Source: Doryteuthis pealeii
Lineage: Eukaryota > Mollusca > Cephalopoda > Myopsida > Loliginidae
NCBI GenBank assembly: GCA_023376005.1
Contig: CM042160.1
Coordinates: 81,596,808 to 81,660,807 of the forward strand
Direction: 5' to 3'
Length of the DNA stretch: 64,000 nt
In this document: in pieces, positions 23,276 to 32,727 of the stretch
How the letters are laid out: each line of letters opens with the position of its first letter
How positions within the stretch are numbered: the stretch's first letter is position 1
The notes under the pieces: model-generated
Seen by the model: the letters and a program-made list of their open reading frames with translations, nothing else
Told to the model about the DNA's origin: nothing
The model's database searches: none
Made by a program: the position numbers and the translations under genes

Positions 23276-23906
23276 TCTTATTATAATGGAGATTGTGTGT
23301 TTTTCTGTCTGTAACCGAAACTAAATCACTACTCAAGTCACAATTCTCTTAGTTATTTACGTCACATTCAACAGGATTTTATTTTTTATTTAAGCCTCAA
23401 TTATTAATAAAATTGTTTTACTTTATTAATACTGTTGACAATATCCACATATTAATAACTTACAATTTTATTTATATATACAAAAAAATAGCAGTTTACA
23501 ATGTGAATGGGAAGGCTAATTTGCATATTGTTATAAAAAATCTTATTTCAATAAATATGTGCTTAGTATTATTGATTTCTAATTGTTTGGTTTTATCTTA
23601 ATGAATATTAGCAAAAATCTCGGGGATAAATCTTAAAAGAAATCCATTAACAAGAAGAGATAAGTGTAATTTTATTCTTTACTTCCTAATTTAACTAAAT
23701 AGTTAAATTATGAAAATTTAGCAATGAAAGGCGGGAGTGATGAAAGAATAAGTTTCAGTTGTTCTATTTTTCGATTATTCCCCCTTCAGTTTAAATTTTT
23801 TTTATCTACATTCTTATTTAGTTTCATCAGCATTTCTAATTTGATACAATATTTTATTACATTAAAACTTAAATACTTGCACCCGGAGGGTGCATATATT
23901 TGCTAG
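23276..23906 (+). mobile_element. Non-autonomous Helitron, family A, copy 1
   Basis: 631 bp, from TCTTATTATAATGG after an A to GCTAG before a T. The 3' end has the diagnostic hairpin gcacccggagggtgc about ten bases before CTAG. There are no terminal inverted repeats and no target duplication. Four sister copies (24108, 26120, 49237, 58183) share the body. No Rep/helicase frame is present. Confidence 0.85.
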
Positions 23907-24107
23907 TTTGAATAAACAATATTATTATGAATTTGGGATAGAAAAAAGTTAGTGTTAAAATTACAGCCTTTATCAGTGAGTATTGGGAAAATTAAAATTA
24001 GCAAACTGGTGGGTTCAACTTTGTATATAAGAGGCAGGTCAATTTTTAAGCATCTAAAAAAAAAAAATAAATAAAAGTGCATCCTATATATATATATATA
24101 TATATCT

Positions 24108-24729
24108 TCTTATTATAATGGAGATTGTGTGTTTTTCTGTCTGTAACCGAAACTAAATCACTACTCAAGTCACAATTTCCTTAGTAATTGACGTCACATT
24201 CACCATGAATTTATCCTTATTTTAACCTCAATTATTAATAAAATTGTTTTACATTATTTATACTGTTAACCATATCTACATACTAACAACATGCAATTAT
24301 ATTTATATATACAACAAAATAGCGGTTTACAGTGTGAATGGGAAGGCTGATTTGCATATTGATATTAAAAATGTGATTTTAATAAATATGTTCTTAGTAT
24401 TATTGATTTCTAACTGTTTGGTTTTATTTTAATGAATATAAGCAAAAATCTCTTCAATGAATCTTAAATGAAATCCATTAACAAGAAAAGATAAGTGTCA
24501 TTTTATTCTTTTCCTCTATAACTAAATACTTAAATTAGAAAAATAACAATGAAAGACGAGATTGATGGAAGAGTAAATTTCAGTTGTTCTATTTTTCGAT
24601 TATATCCTCTCTGTTTCAAATCTTTTTATCTGCATTCTTATTTAGTTTCATTAGCGTTTCTAATTTAATACGATATTTCATTACATTAAAACTTAATACT
24701 TGCACCCGGAGGGTGCATATATTTGCTAG
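24108..24729 (+). mobile_element. Non-autonomous Helitron, family A, copy 2
   Basis: 622 bp, same ends and same 3' hairpin as copy 1, inserted into a TA run. It lies about 200 bp downstream of copy 1 in the same direction and is clearly similar to it over its whole length. Confidence 0.85.
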
Positions 24730-24742
24730 TATATATATATAA

Positions 24743-24774
<32 letters not shown>

Positions 24775-24921
24775 GGTATTTGCGGAAAAGGTGACTTACC
24801 GGTGAAACAGGTCACAAGGGTTAATTGGTTCAAGATTCACAATGATAAGGCAGCGATATAACAAATATAAAGTGTTCAATACATTGGTAGAGCAAATTTA
24901 TTATGATAATGGTACACTGTA

Positions 24922-24961
24922 ATAACCTACTCGGGTTTCACCATAAGAATCTTCAGGGTTA
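24922..24961 (-). ncRNA. Hammerhead ribozyme-like motif, left arm of P1
   Basis: On the minus strand: stem I UAACC with GGUUA, core CUGAAGA, a weak 10-nt stem II, GAAA, a two-pair stem III and cleavage triplet GUA (allowed, since the rule is U then A, C or U). The weak stem II makes activity uncertain. Confidence 0.55.
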
Positions 24962-25096
24962 AATCCACTGGATTAATCAAGATATTGATTAATTGCAGTT
25001 GATTGCATATGTGTATTTTTTTTGTATTTTATCACAAAAAAATACACATGTGCAATCAACTGCAATTAATCAATATCTTGATTAATCCAGTGGATT

Positions 25097-25135
25097 TAAC
25101 CCTGAAGATCCTTATAGTGAAACTCGAGTAGGTTA
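25097..25135 (+). ncRNA. Hammerhead ribozyme-like motif, right arm of P1
   Basis: Stem I UAACC (25097-25101) pairs with GGUUA (25131-25135). Core CUGAAGA is at 25102-25108, GAAA at 25119-25122, and the GUA cleavage triplet ends at 25130. Stem II is poor, as in the left arm. Confidence 0.55.
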
Positions 25136-25169
25136 TTACCGTGTACCATTATCATAATATATATATATA

Positions 25170-25270
25170 TAATATAGTATCCGATTGCCACTTTAACTTT
25201 TCTGTCGCAGTGGCATCAGTAAATAATCCAAAAGTGCTCAATATATTGAAAATACAAAACAGTAATTATA
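25170..25270 (+). repeat. Repeat shared with the Penelope-like 3' region at 9.65 kb
   Basis: About 95 bp (agtatccgattgccacttta and following) match 9645-9740. This links the palindromes to Penelope-like sequence. Confidence 0.65.
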
Positions 25271-25395
25271 CTAATAATATTATTAGAGGAAAAATAAAGG
25301 GTCTACCATGGTTTCTATCAAATTAATAATAATATCATTAGTATTATATATATATATATATAATATATATATATTTATTTTAACAATGGAAAGGA

Positions 25396-25436
25396 GTAAC
25401 CTACTCGAGTTTCATCGATTGATTCTTCAGGGTTAC
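25396..25436 (-). ncRNA. Hammerhead ribozyme, left arm of P2
   Basis: On the minus strand stem I is GUAACC with GGUUAC (6 bp). Then come core CUGAAGA, stem II AUC/GAU with an AAUC loop, GAAA, a short stem III ACU/AGU and cleavage triplet GUA. All invariant bases are present. Confidence 0.7.
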
Positions 25437-25594
25437 TTTAAATTAATCGAGTTTACGATTAATCTTAGGTGTTATAAACATGCCCGTTGGAATGGGACTT
25501 AACTTTAGTAGAGGTTCCTCTACTAAAGTTAAGTCCCATTCCAACGGGCATGTTTATAACACCTAAGATTAATCGTAAACTCGATTAATTTAAA

Positions 25595-25635
25595 GTAACC
25601 CTGAAGAATCAATCGATGAAACTCGAGTAGGTTAC
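25595..25635 (+). ncRNA. Hammerhead ribozyme, right arm of P2
   Basis: Identical to the left-arm motif on the other strand. Stem I is 25595-25600 with 25630-25635, the core is 25601-25607, GAAA is 25618-25621, and the predicted cleavage is after A25629. Confidence 0.7.
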
Positions 25636-25777
25636 TCCTTTCCATTGTTAAAATAAATTTATGCTCTACATTGTATTGAGCACTTTGTATTTGTTTTTTC
25701 TCAACCTTAACCCCTGGATACTGTGCGCTTCCAACGATTGTACTTATACCCACTGGTAAGTTAATACTTATACATAT

Positions 25778-25782
<5 letters not shown>

Positions 25783-25816
<34 letters not shown>
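25783..25816. repeat. (TA)n microsatellite
   Basis: TA run between P2 and the next foldback element. Confidence 0.9.
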
Positions 25817-25821
<5 letters not shown>

Positions 25822-25867
25822 CATTTCTTCATTAAGACATGTTTTTGGGTTTTTTTTTTTATCTGCG

Positions 25868-26083
25868 CAGCCATTTTCTGTCTGCAAATCTTGTCCATAA
25901 TCCTTTCGAGTTGCCGGATTGATGTAACTATATCAGACAAAAAGACGGCCCACAACGGGATGGAAAGTACTCGGGAAATAATAAGCTATGGCAAATACAT
26001 CAGCCAATTTTCGCCTGATATAATCACATCAATCCAGCAACTCGAAAGGACCATGAACAAGATTTGCAGACAGAAAATGGCTG
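25868..26083. mobile_element. Foldback MITE, about 70-bp inverted ends
   Basis: 216 bp starting CAGCCATTTTCTGTCTGCAA and ending with its complement. The arms stay similar for about 70 bp (through gattgatgt). The middle is unique and the flanks are TA-rich. CAGCC...GGCTG ends could fit a CACTA-like or other TIR family; not assigned. Confidence 0.75.
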
Positions 26084-26119
26084 TGTAGTTCAACAATATA
26101 TATATATATATTATATATA

Positions 26120-26759
26120 CTAGCAAATATATGCACCTCCAGGTGCAAGTATTTTAGTTAAATTTTTATAATAAAATATGGTATTAAATTAGAAAGGCTA
26201 ATGAAACTGAATAAGAATGTAGATAAAAAGATTTTGAACAGAGGGGTATGATTGAAAAATAGAACAACTTTGAAACTAACTCTTCCATCATTTCCGTTAC
26301 TCCCGTCTTTCATTAGTAAATTTTCCTAATTAAACTGTTTAGTTAAAATAGGAAGTAAAAGATAATATTACAGTTATTTTTCTTGTTAAGGGATTTCTTT
26401 TCAGATTTATTGAAGAGATTTTTGCTCATATTCAATAAGATAAAACCAAACAATTAAAAATCAATAATACTAAGCATATATTTATTAAAATCAATTTTTT
26501 GAAATCAATATGCAAATTAGCCTTCCTGTTCACACTGTAAACCTCTATTTTGTTGTATATATAAATACAATTGCATGTTATTATTATGTATATATGGTCA
26601 ATAGTGTTAATGATGTAAAATAATTTCATTAATAATTGAGGTTTAAATAAAAATAAAATCATGGTGAATGTGATGTAAATAACAAAGGGAATTGTGATTT
26701 GTATAGTAATATAGTTTCGGTTACAGACAGACAAACCCACAATCTCCATTATAATAAGA
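26120..26759 (-). mobile_element. Non-autonomous Helitron, family A, copy 3
   Basis: 640 bp on the minus strand. The CTAG end is at 26120-26123 with hairpin gcacctccaggtgc next to it, and the TC start is at 26758-26759 preceded (minus strand) by A. Compensatory change in the hairpin (GCACCT/AGGTGC against gcaccc/gggtgc in copy 1) keeps the stem paired. Confidence 0.85.
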
Positions 26760-27582
26760 TATATATATATTATATATATTATATATATATATTACCTATA
26801 TTATGGGATATTTCAAAGCCAGAAATCATAGCTCACAAGACTTTCAAACATTTTTTTACGCTCAGATTTCCTGTACCATGAAATAAACTGCCTGCCTGGT
26901 TTTTTTTTTACCTGTATGTTGGGATATTGTAAAGTCGTATTGTAATCTGAGTCCTTCTGCTCAATTATAATGAACTAACCATCAGCGGTTTAAGGTAGGA
27001 TCACAGTGGTGGGAGTGCCACTGTGAGCAACTTAAAGTCGGCCAAGATTTAAACAGATAAACAAGGACGTTATTTGCGTTTGATTTCTTGTAATCTCGTT
27101 TAATCTCAATGGAGATTTTCCACTCAAAAAATAATTTATTGCTTTTTATTGATAATATAAGAATAGTGAGTATTAGTTTATAACCAATAATGGTCCTGTA
27201 ATGTGTGTAGTGCATCCATGGATACATTAACACTAAACATTCGGTAAGGAGAGACAAACAACTAACTAGAATGAACAATGCACACATACAAAATAACATC
27301 TATAAAGGGTAGTTCATATATATATATATATATTAAACGCAGATATCGGAATTCTCCGTTATTACAAATATTTCACAAACGCTGCCACTGTCGATAACAA
27401 CAGAGACAACGAAACCGTTGAACAGTAACATTTGACAAAGGGTATCTAACGAACCTGAAAATTTATGTAAAAAATATGTAAAAAATAATTAAAAAGTAAG
27501 TGAATCCAATACTCCATAATATCGAGTTCATTCATTTATTTATTTTTAATGCTTCACAATAACGCCTAATTTAAAAAAAACA

Positions 27583-27625
<43 letters not shown>

Positions 27626-27632
27626 AAGTAAT
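26760..27632. other. Intergenic, no gene recognised
   Basis: AT-rich with TA runs at 26760-26795 and 27596-27622. No coding signal is accepted. Confidence 0.4.
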
Positions 27633-27674
27633 CCACAGACACGTGTTTCGAGATATCACCTCTCATCAGTGTGG
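27633..27674 (-). ncRNA. Hammerhead ribozyme, best match in the window
   Basis: On the minus strand stem I CCACA pairs perfectly with UGUGG. The core is the classic CUGAUGA, stem II is GAG/CUC with a 7-nt loop, then GAAA, a tiny stem III with ACGU loop and cleavage triplet GUC. Every invariant position of a type I hammerhead is satisfied in 42 nt. Confidence 0.85.
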
Positions 27675-27677
27675 TTA

Positions 27678-27784
27678 TACCGTTTAACAGCTACCTCTGG
27701 CCGGGTTCGAGACCCGAATGAACTTTCGTTCGCCAATCCTCTTACCTGTACGGCCACAGGCAGCTGTCAAATATAGGAGACTAT
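27678..27784 (-). repeat. tRNA-like hairpin module next to the ribozyme
   Basis: Outer arms of about 20 bp (aacagctacctctggcc with its near complement at 27763-27782) enclose a T-arm-like hairpin, CGGGT/ACCCG around CTCGA on the minus strand. A pol III B-box-like GGTTCGAGACC is read on the + strand. It looks like a tRNA-derived module, but no full cloverleaf was confirmed. Confidence 0.35.
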
Positions 27785-28119
27785 TTAATCGCTACATTTC
27801 TAAGCGGAAATGAATTCACTAGAGGCTTCAAACTTATGTAAACAAAGTGATATATTTAATGTTTTAAAAATCAAATTATATCACCAAATATAGTAACAAT
27901 ATTTTATAAAATATACCAAATTTCAGTGTACGGAATATGGCACTAAACTGTATTTGGCGTTAAAGTTCTGTCTCCTGCTTTTTCTTTCTTTCTTTTTTTT
28001 TATTTTTTATTTTACAGTATGTTAACCCTTGTTGGGTTAATTCAAGCTGAAAACGTTTTTCTCTGGTTTTTTAAGATGGGGTTTTGTATCCTTTGGATTA
28101 TTCTGACTATTATCCTCAT

Positions 28120-28345
28120 CTTTATTGTTATATACACAACGTTTCGGCTGATGTGCCCTCCAGCCTTCTTCAGGTATTTCTTGTTGGACTCAGGAACATT
28201 CTCAAATTTGGAACCTTCTCTTTGAACTCGGGAACCTTCTTGCCATAATCAGGAGCCTTCACAAACTTCAAACCGAACCCTTTATTCAATTCACAGGGCT
28301 AGACTGTAACATGGAATAATTAACACAGATTAACACTTGTACCCA
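28120..28345 (-). repeat. Penelope-like tail repeat with hammerhead-like core, copy 1
   Basis: On the minus strand CUGAAGA, a well-paired GGCUG/CAGCC stem II and GAAAC occur at 28136-28174, followed by aacaataaagatg. Stem I and a cleavage triplet are not found, so activity is unlikely. Inverted copy at 28435-28770 and another at 50.1-50.4 kb. Confidence 0.6.
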
Positions 28346-28434
28346 GTCATGTTTAATGGAATGAGAACAATCGAGTAGTGGTAGTAGGGGGGGGTTAATA
28401 AATTAATAAAGTTTTAAAAAACAAAACAAATAAA

Positions 28435-28770
28435 ACAACTCCCGAGTAGAGTTTCCAGGTTCAATCCTGAGTAGAGGCAGTAACATAGAAAAATAATTAA
28501 CACAACTTAATACCCCAGCTATGGTTAAGCGGAATGAGAACAGGATACCCCGAGGACTGAATAAAGGGTTAGGTTCAAAGTTCTGTGATGGCTCCCGATT
28601 ACAACAAGAAAGTTCAAAAAGAAGGTTCCCAAGTCCAAGTCCGACAAGAAATACCTGAAGAAGGCTGGAGGGCATATCGGCCGAAACGTTGTACAAATAA
28701 CAATAAAGATGGGGCCGAATAACAAGATAATACTAATCATCAAGCCTCATCTCAAACATTCAGACAAATA
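28435..28770 (+). repeat. Penelope-like tail repeat with hammerhead-like core, copy 2
   Basis: This is the inverted partner of 28120-28345. The core CUGAAGA is at 28655-28661, stem II GGCUG/CGGCC follows, and GAAAC ends at 28687. The two copies face away from each other, giving an inverted pair about 90 bp apart. Confidence 0.6.
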
Positions 28771-29234
28771 GTAACAAATAAAATTTTGTTTGCACCATAG
28801 AGCTAAATGCTATAGTCACGTTTTCATTGAAATAATTCAACCTTCCATCTTATCAGCTTATACAGAGACCTCATTGAAATATACAAGTTAAAACTTCACA
28901 ATGAAAAAAAAAATTAGATACAATTTAAAGCATTAACTAAACACACACAAATGTGTAAATATGTTTACAGCAGGACTGGTGGTTGGGTGGGTATTTGAGT
29001 CGGAAGCAATTAAGGGTCACTGGAGTCAAAGTCAGTAAAACTATATCGACTCCAGTTGAATTTACACTTTATATGGGTCTGGGGTGTTGCTGACTCTTTC
29101 ACCAACAAAGTCACACTTAATCTATTTGCCTTGACACATTATTCATTCTTTGCTTCGGTCATAGATAACATAATGTCAACATCCAGGATACTCAATAATA
29201 ATAATAATTATTCACTCCTTTTGAGTTTTCACAT
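28771..29234. other. Intergenic, no gene recognised
   Basis: AT-rich, nothing coding seen. Confidence 0.4.
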
Positions 29235-29940
29235 CAGCATTAGCTGATAGTCTTTCACTGGAGTCTGAGTGACACAAGTCTCCTCAGGTCTCCAGGACTC
29301 TTCTGAGTATTCTGGCAGATTGCAGCAGTGCAGTGTTCTGAATGGTTTCAACCCTTCCTCTGATTTCCAAACATTCCAGACCCTTTTCCAATCTTTTTGG
29401 GACTGTTCCAAGTGCACCAACTACAATTGGTATCATTTTGACTTTCATATTCCATAACTTTTTCAGTTCTCTGGCAAGGTCCAGGTATTTTTCCATTTTT
29501 TTCATTTTCCTTCAGCTTCACCCTGTGATCTGCTGGCACTGCAAAATCCACCAGTTGACAAGTTCTTTCTTTTTTGTTTATCAACACTAGGTCTGGTCTT
29601 CTTGCTGGGATAAGATGATCCGTTTTTATTTCAAAGTCCCAGAGAATTTTATACGTTTCGTTCTCAATAACAGATTCTGGTTTATGCATATACCATTTTG
29701 TTGTATAGTAAAAAATCTAATTTTTTGCATAATTCCCAATGGATCACCTTCCCAACCCAGTCATGTCTAGTTGTGTACTCCGTTGTGCTAGTTTGCTACA
29801 TTCGCATAGTACATGGTTTACAGTCTCATCTCTATTACCGCATAGTCTACATTTACTATTTTGTTGGGTCTTATCAATTTTCACTTTGATATAGTTTGTC
29901 CTTATGGCATTATTTTGTGCAGCAAATAATAATAATGATA
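29235..29940 (-). pseudogene. RLE-type LINE, C-terminal endonuclease region, decayed
   Basis: On the minus strand, in order but in shifted frames, are AAQNNAIRTNYIKVKID, the zinc-knuckle CRLCGNRDETVNHVLCECSK, a VIHWELCKKL stretch, and KILWDFEIKTDHLIPARRPD running into QLVDFAVP. The last gives the PD-x14-D pattern of the restriction-like endonuclease of R2/R4/NeSL-type LINEs. A conserved tail (MIPIVVGALGTVPK, then SARILRRVLET) closes the ORF. At least two frameshifts are needed. Only the 3' end of the element is present; no reverse transcriptase is seen. Confidence 0.85.
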
Positions 29941-29979
29941 TTATTATTATTATTATTATTATAAAAATTTTCTGGGATT

Positions 29980-30360
29980 CGAGATAAAAACGGATCACAA
30001 CCAGGAGACCAGATCTAGTATTGATTAACAAAAAAAAAGAGAACTTGTCAACTGGTAGACTTTGCAGTTCCAGCAGATCACAGGGTGAAGATGAAGGAAA
30101 AGGAAAATATAGACAAATACCTAGACCTTGCCAGAGAATTGAAAAAGCTGTAGAATATGAGGGTGAAAATGATACCAATTGTGGTTGGTGCACTTGGAAC
30201 AGTTCTAAAAAGCTTGAAAAAAAAACTGGAGGAACTGGAAATCAGAGGAAGGATTGAAACCATCAGGATAACAGCATTGTTGAAATCAGCTGAAATACTC
30301 AGAAGAGTCCTAGAGACCTACGGAGACTTGTTGTCACTCAAACTCCAGTGAAAGACCATC
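29980..30360 (+). pseudogene. RLE-type LINE fragment, inverted second copy
   Basis: Same region on the opposite strand: RRPDLVLINKKK, then, in other frames, MIPIVVGALGTVLKSLKKKL and TALLKSAEILRRVLETYGDL. It faces the copy at 29235-29940 across a (TTA)n tract, so the pair forms a large imperfect inverted repeat. Confidence 0.75.
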
Positions 30361-30404
30361 AGTTAACACTGGTGTGAAAAAAATAATAATAATAAGTAAA
30401 AGTT

Positions 30405-30560
30405 GGTGGAGTGGCCTTTTGTTGGTATCAGCTGGACAGTGAGGGAATCTATCCCCTCTTCGCTAGCGCTAGACCAGGGAGATTTTTTTCTGAGGTGGAG
30501 CACCACACCTACGATCAGCTCCCCACATTACAGCACATATCAGATTACCCAATCTGTGCT
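30405..30560 (-). repeat. SINE S1, head-truncated copy
   Basis: It carries the S1 body blocks (gagggaatctatcccctctt, then gtggagcaccacacctac) but lacks the tRNA-like head. Confidence 0.7.
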
Positions 30561-31014
30561 ACTCAAATGAATGCAAGATTCTGAGAGACAGACAGAGACA
30601 GAGAGTAGGGATTAAAATAAAATTAGAATAAAATAAAATGAAAAAATGAAAAAAAAAAAAAAAACAATATCCCAGGATCCCTCAGACAGGAAGCACCCTC
30701 TGGGCATGTGCAGAAAAAAGGCCCCCTTCCTCACACCAAAAAGAATCCTTGGACATTCCAACTCAGACCTTACTAGAAAAACACATTATTAACTGGCTTA
30801 GGAGAAAATCTCTACAAGATATAGCCATGAACTTTGAAATAAAGTCTGAAACCTAAAAGTATCTTTTGTCTTTGTCTCTTCTTTTCCCTTCCTTTAATTC
30901 ATTTTCAGCTCGACAACCAACAGAAGGAAGAACCACATATAATAGAGTTTAAAAGAAGAAGAAACCAGCAAACACACACCAAATAACCAAAAACCTAAAC
31001 CCACATAAAACCAG

Positions 31015-31059
<45 letters not shown>

Positions 31060-31211
31060 TTGTTCATTGAAATACCTGTTTGGGTTACCTTTAAGATATG
31101 CGCTCCCAAATTTATCAGCTTTTTTAATATTTTTTTAAAAGAAATGCACCCTTCAAATTAACAGCACAAGCCAGCCTTGTGCCTTCTTTTGATCTGATTT
31201 GGGTTTTTTTT
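30561..31211. other. Intergenic with a (GA)n tract
   Basis: A pure GA run lies at 31018-31056. The block 30670-30740 is GC-richer but unassigned. No gene seen. Confidence 0.5.
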
Positions 31212-31694
31212 CGGCTAAACTTGGTTGGAAAATTAAAACGGAAAGTTTTTGGTAGTCCCCCATGACAGTTTAACTACAGTCTATGAATGAACTTTTTGCG
31301 AATTGGGTTACGGTTTAGGGGTTTGGGGATTAAGGTTGTTTTTAATTATGTATTGCTTAAAAAAAATTTTTTTTAAATTATTATACATTTAATGTTGAAA
31401 TTTTTTTTTTTAAACCAAGTTTAATTGAAATTATACATTGCAATACTTAACACAAACAACTGAGACTAATGTGTCTACCGTTGGATTCAATAATTAATTT
31501 CAATGGTTAAGTAATTTTGGGTTTTTTTTGTGGGTTTTTTAAGCAATACGTTATTAAAAACAACCTTAATCCCCAAACCCATAAATCGTAACCCAGTTCG
31601 CAAAAAGTTCATTCATACACTGTAGTTAAACTGTCATGGGGGACCACCAAAAAACTTTCCGTTTTAATTTTCCGATCAATTTGCAAGTTTAGCC
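31212..31694. mobile_element. Foldback element with about 165-bp inverted ends
   Basis: It starts ggctaaacttggttggaaaa and ends with its complement. Inside, gtcccccatgacagtttaac and gcgaattgggttacg recur inverted. The arms (about 31212-31375 and 31530-31694) stay well matched and the loop is A/T-rich. No transposase frame; a non-autonomous DNA element. Confidence 0.8.
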
Positions 31695-32678
31695 TTTTTT
31701 CTTCTTTTTTGGGGGGGGAAATAAACATTTGTTTTTCATCTGAATTCTTAAATAATTTTTTTGTGTTCAATTCATTATTAAAATGTTTTTAATTCATTGT
31801 TTAAAAAAAGTTTTCAAATTTTATTATTGAAAAAAAAAGTTAATGCATTGTTTATAAAAAGTTAATTGAGGCATATTTATTGAAAAATTACCAAAATAAT
31901 TTATTGTAAAAGAAAATGATTCAAGAATTAAAATGAAAAACAACAAAGTTATTTTCCTTGGAAAAAAGGCTGACCAAAAGGGAAAGGGTGTACGAGGCTG
32001 AATCCAGCAGGTAATTTCAGGAGCATACCTTATAAAAAAAATTAAAATGTTTTTAAAAATCTGAAAAAATTTGTTAGTACGTGTCCTGAAAATAACCTCT
32101 GTTTGTTTTATGAATGAATGCCCTATGATTGAAAATGTTGCTAAGAAACACCAAGCCCCTGTTTTTCATTGATAATTTTAAATAGGTACCCTCCCTTAAT
32201 TTGCAATGTTTTAAAAAAAATATGGTACTAGTAATGTTCTGTAGTTTTTATATTTTTATAAACTAGAATTCAAATGCATTTTTGAATTTATACACAAAGT
32301 ATACCAAAATATTTTTCTTACTTCTAGAATGCCCTCTCAGCAAGTCAAGTTTGCGAACTACAGGTAAATTCTTTCGCATGAGAAAATGCAGCGTCATAAG
32401 AGGGCAGGGAACCATAGTAGCTAAACAGGGACAACCGCTCTACTGTCGTAAAAAACTTTGCTTTCATATTCATTCATTTTTAATATTCTTTTTTCACTTT
32501 TTTAGCATAATGAATAAGATTCATAACATAAATTTCATCTTATCATTTTTAATTTGTTATAATTATAACTTTTTTTTATCTTAAAACATTTGTAGATAAG
32601 CAAACGCTATATTAATGATATCATTACGACAGTGTGTCGTAAAGTGGCACGCAGTCAATAACTTATACAAACCTCAAC
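31695..32678. other. Upstream region of ETFDH, unannotated
   Basis: AT-rich and repeat-poor compared with the rest of the window. It should hold the ETFDH promoter, but no TATA or other core element is convincing. A possible 35-bp micro-exon at 32329-32363 was considered and not accepted. Confidence 0.4.
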
Positions 32679-32727
32679 ATGTCGGCGTGGTTACCTCATC
32701 TGCTAAGAAGGTCTCTCATTCGAACTT
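32679..32727 (+). CDS. ETFDH: ETFDH exon 1, start codon and mitochondrial presequence
   Basis: The exon encodes MSAWLPHLLRRSLIRT plus the first base of a split codon. The peptide is short, hydrophobic and Arg-rich without acidic residues, as expected for a mitochondrial targeting sequence. The donor is t/gtaagt. The leftover T completes a Cys codon with the GT that opens exon 2 at 53512, so the phase fits exactly. Presequences are poorly conserved, so this exon rests on phase, composition, donor quality and position rather than on similarity. The next exon is 20.8 kb away, hence the moderate confidence. The 5' untranslated border was not located. Confidence 0.65.

Larger units (their letters stand above)
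24901..25157. repeat. Long palindrome with a ribozyme on each strand (P1)
   Basis: The arms of about 115 bp are nearly identical inverted copies around a T/A-rich loop centred near 25029. Each arm carries a hammerhead motif oriented outward. A few base differences between arms show it is not a simple sequencing fold-back. Confidence 0.85.
25373..25658. repeat. Apparently perfect 286-bp palindrome with a ribozyme on each strand (P2)
   Basis: Arms of about 142 bp mirror each other with only a two-base centre at 25515-25516. I found no mismatch between the arms. Both arms carry the same hammerhead motif near the outer edge, one per strand. Confidence 0.9.

Noticed and set aside
25891..26088. 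65-codon open frame
   Set aside because: Spans both arms of a foldback MITE; no homology.
32329..32363. Possible micro-exon (ttcttacttctag before, gtaaat after, with an ATG)
   Set aside because: Splice-like ends are present, but the phase does not fit ETFDH exon 2 and the peptide matches nothing I recognise.
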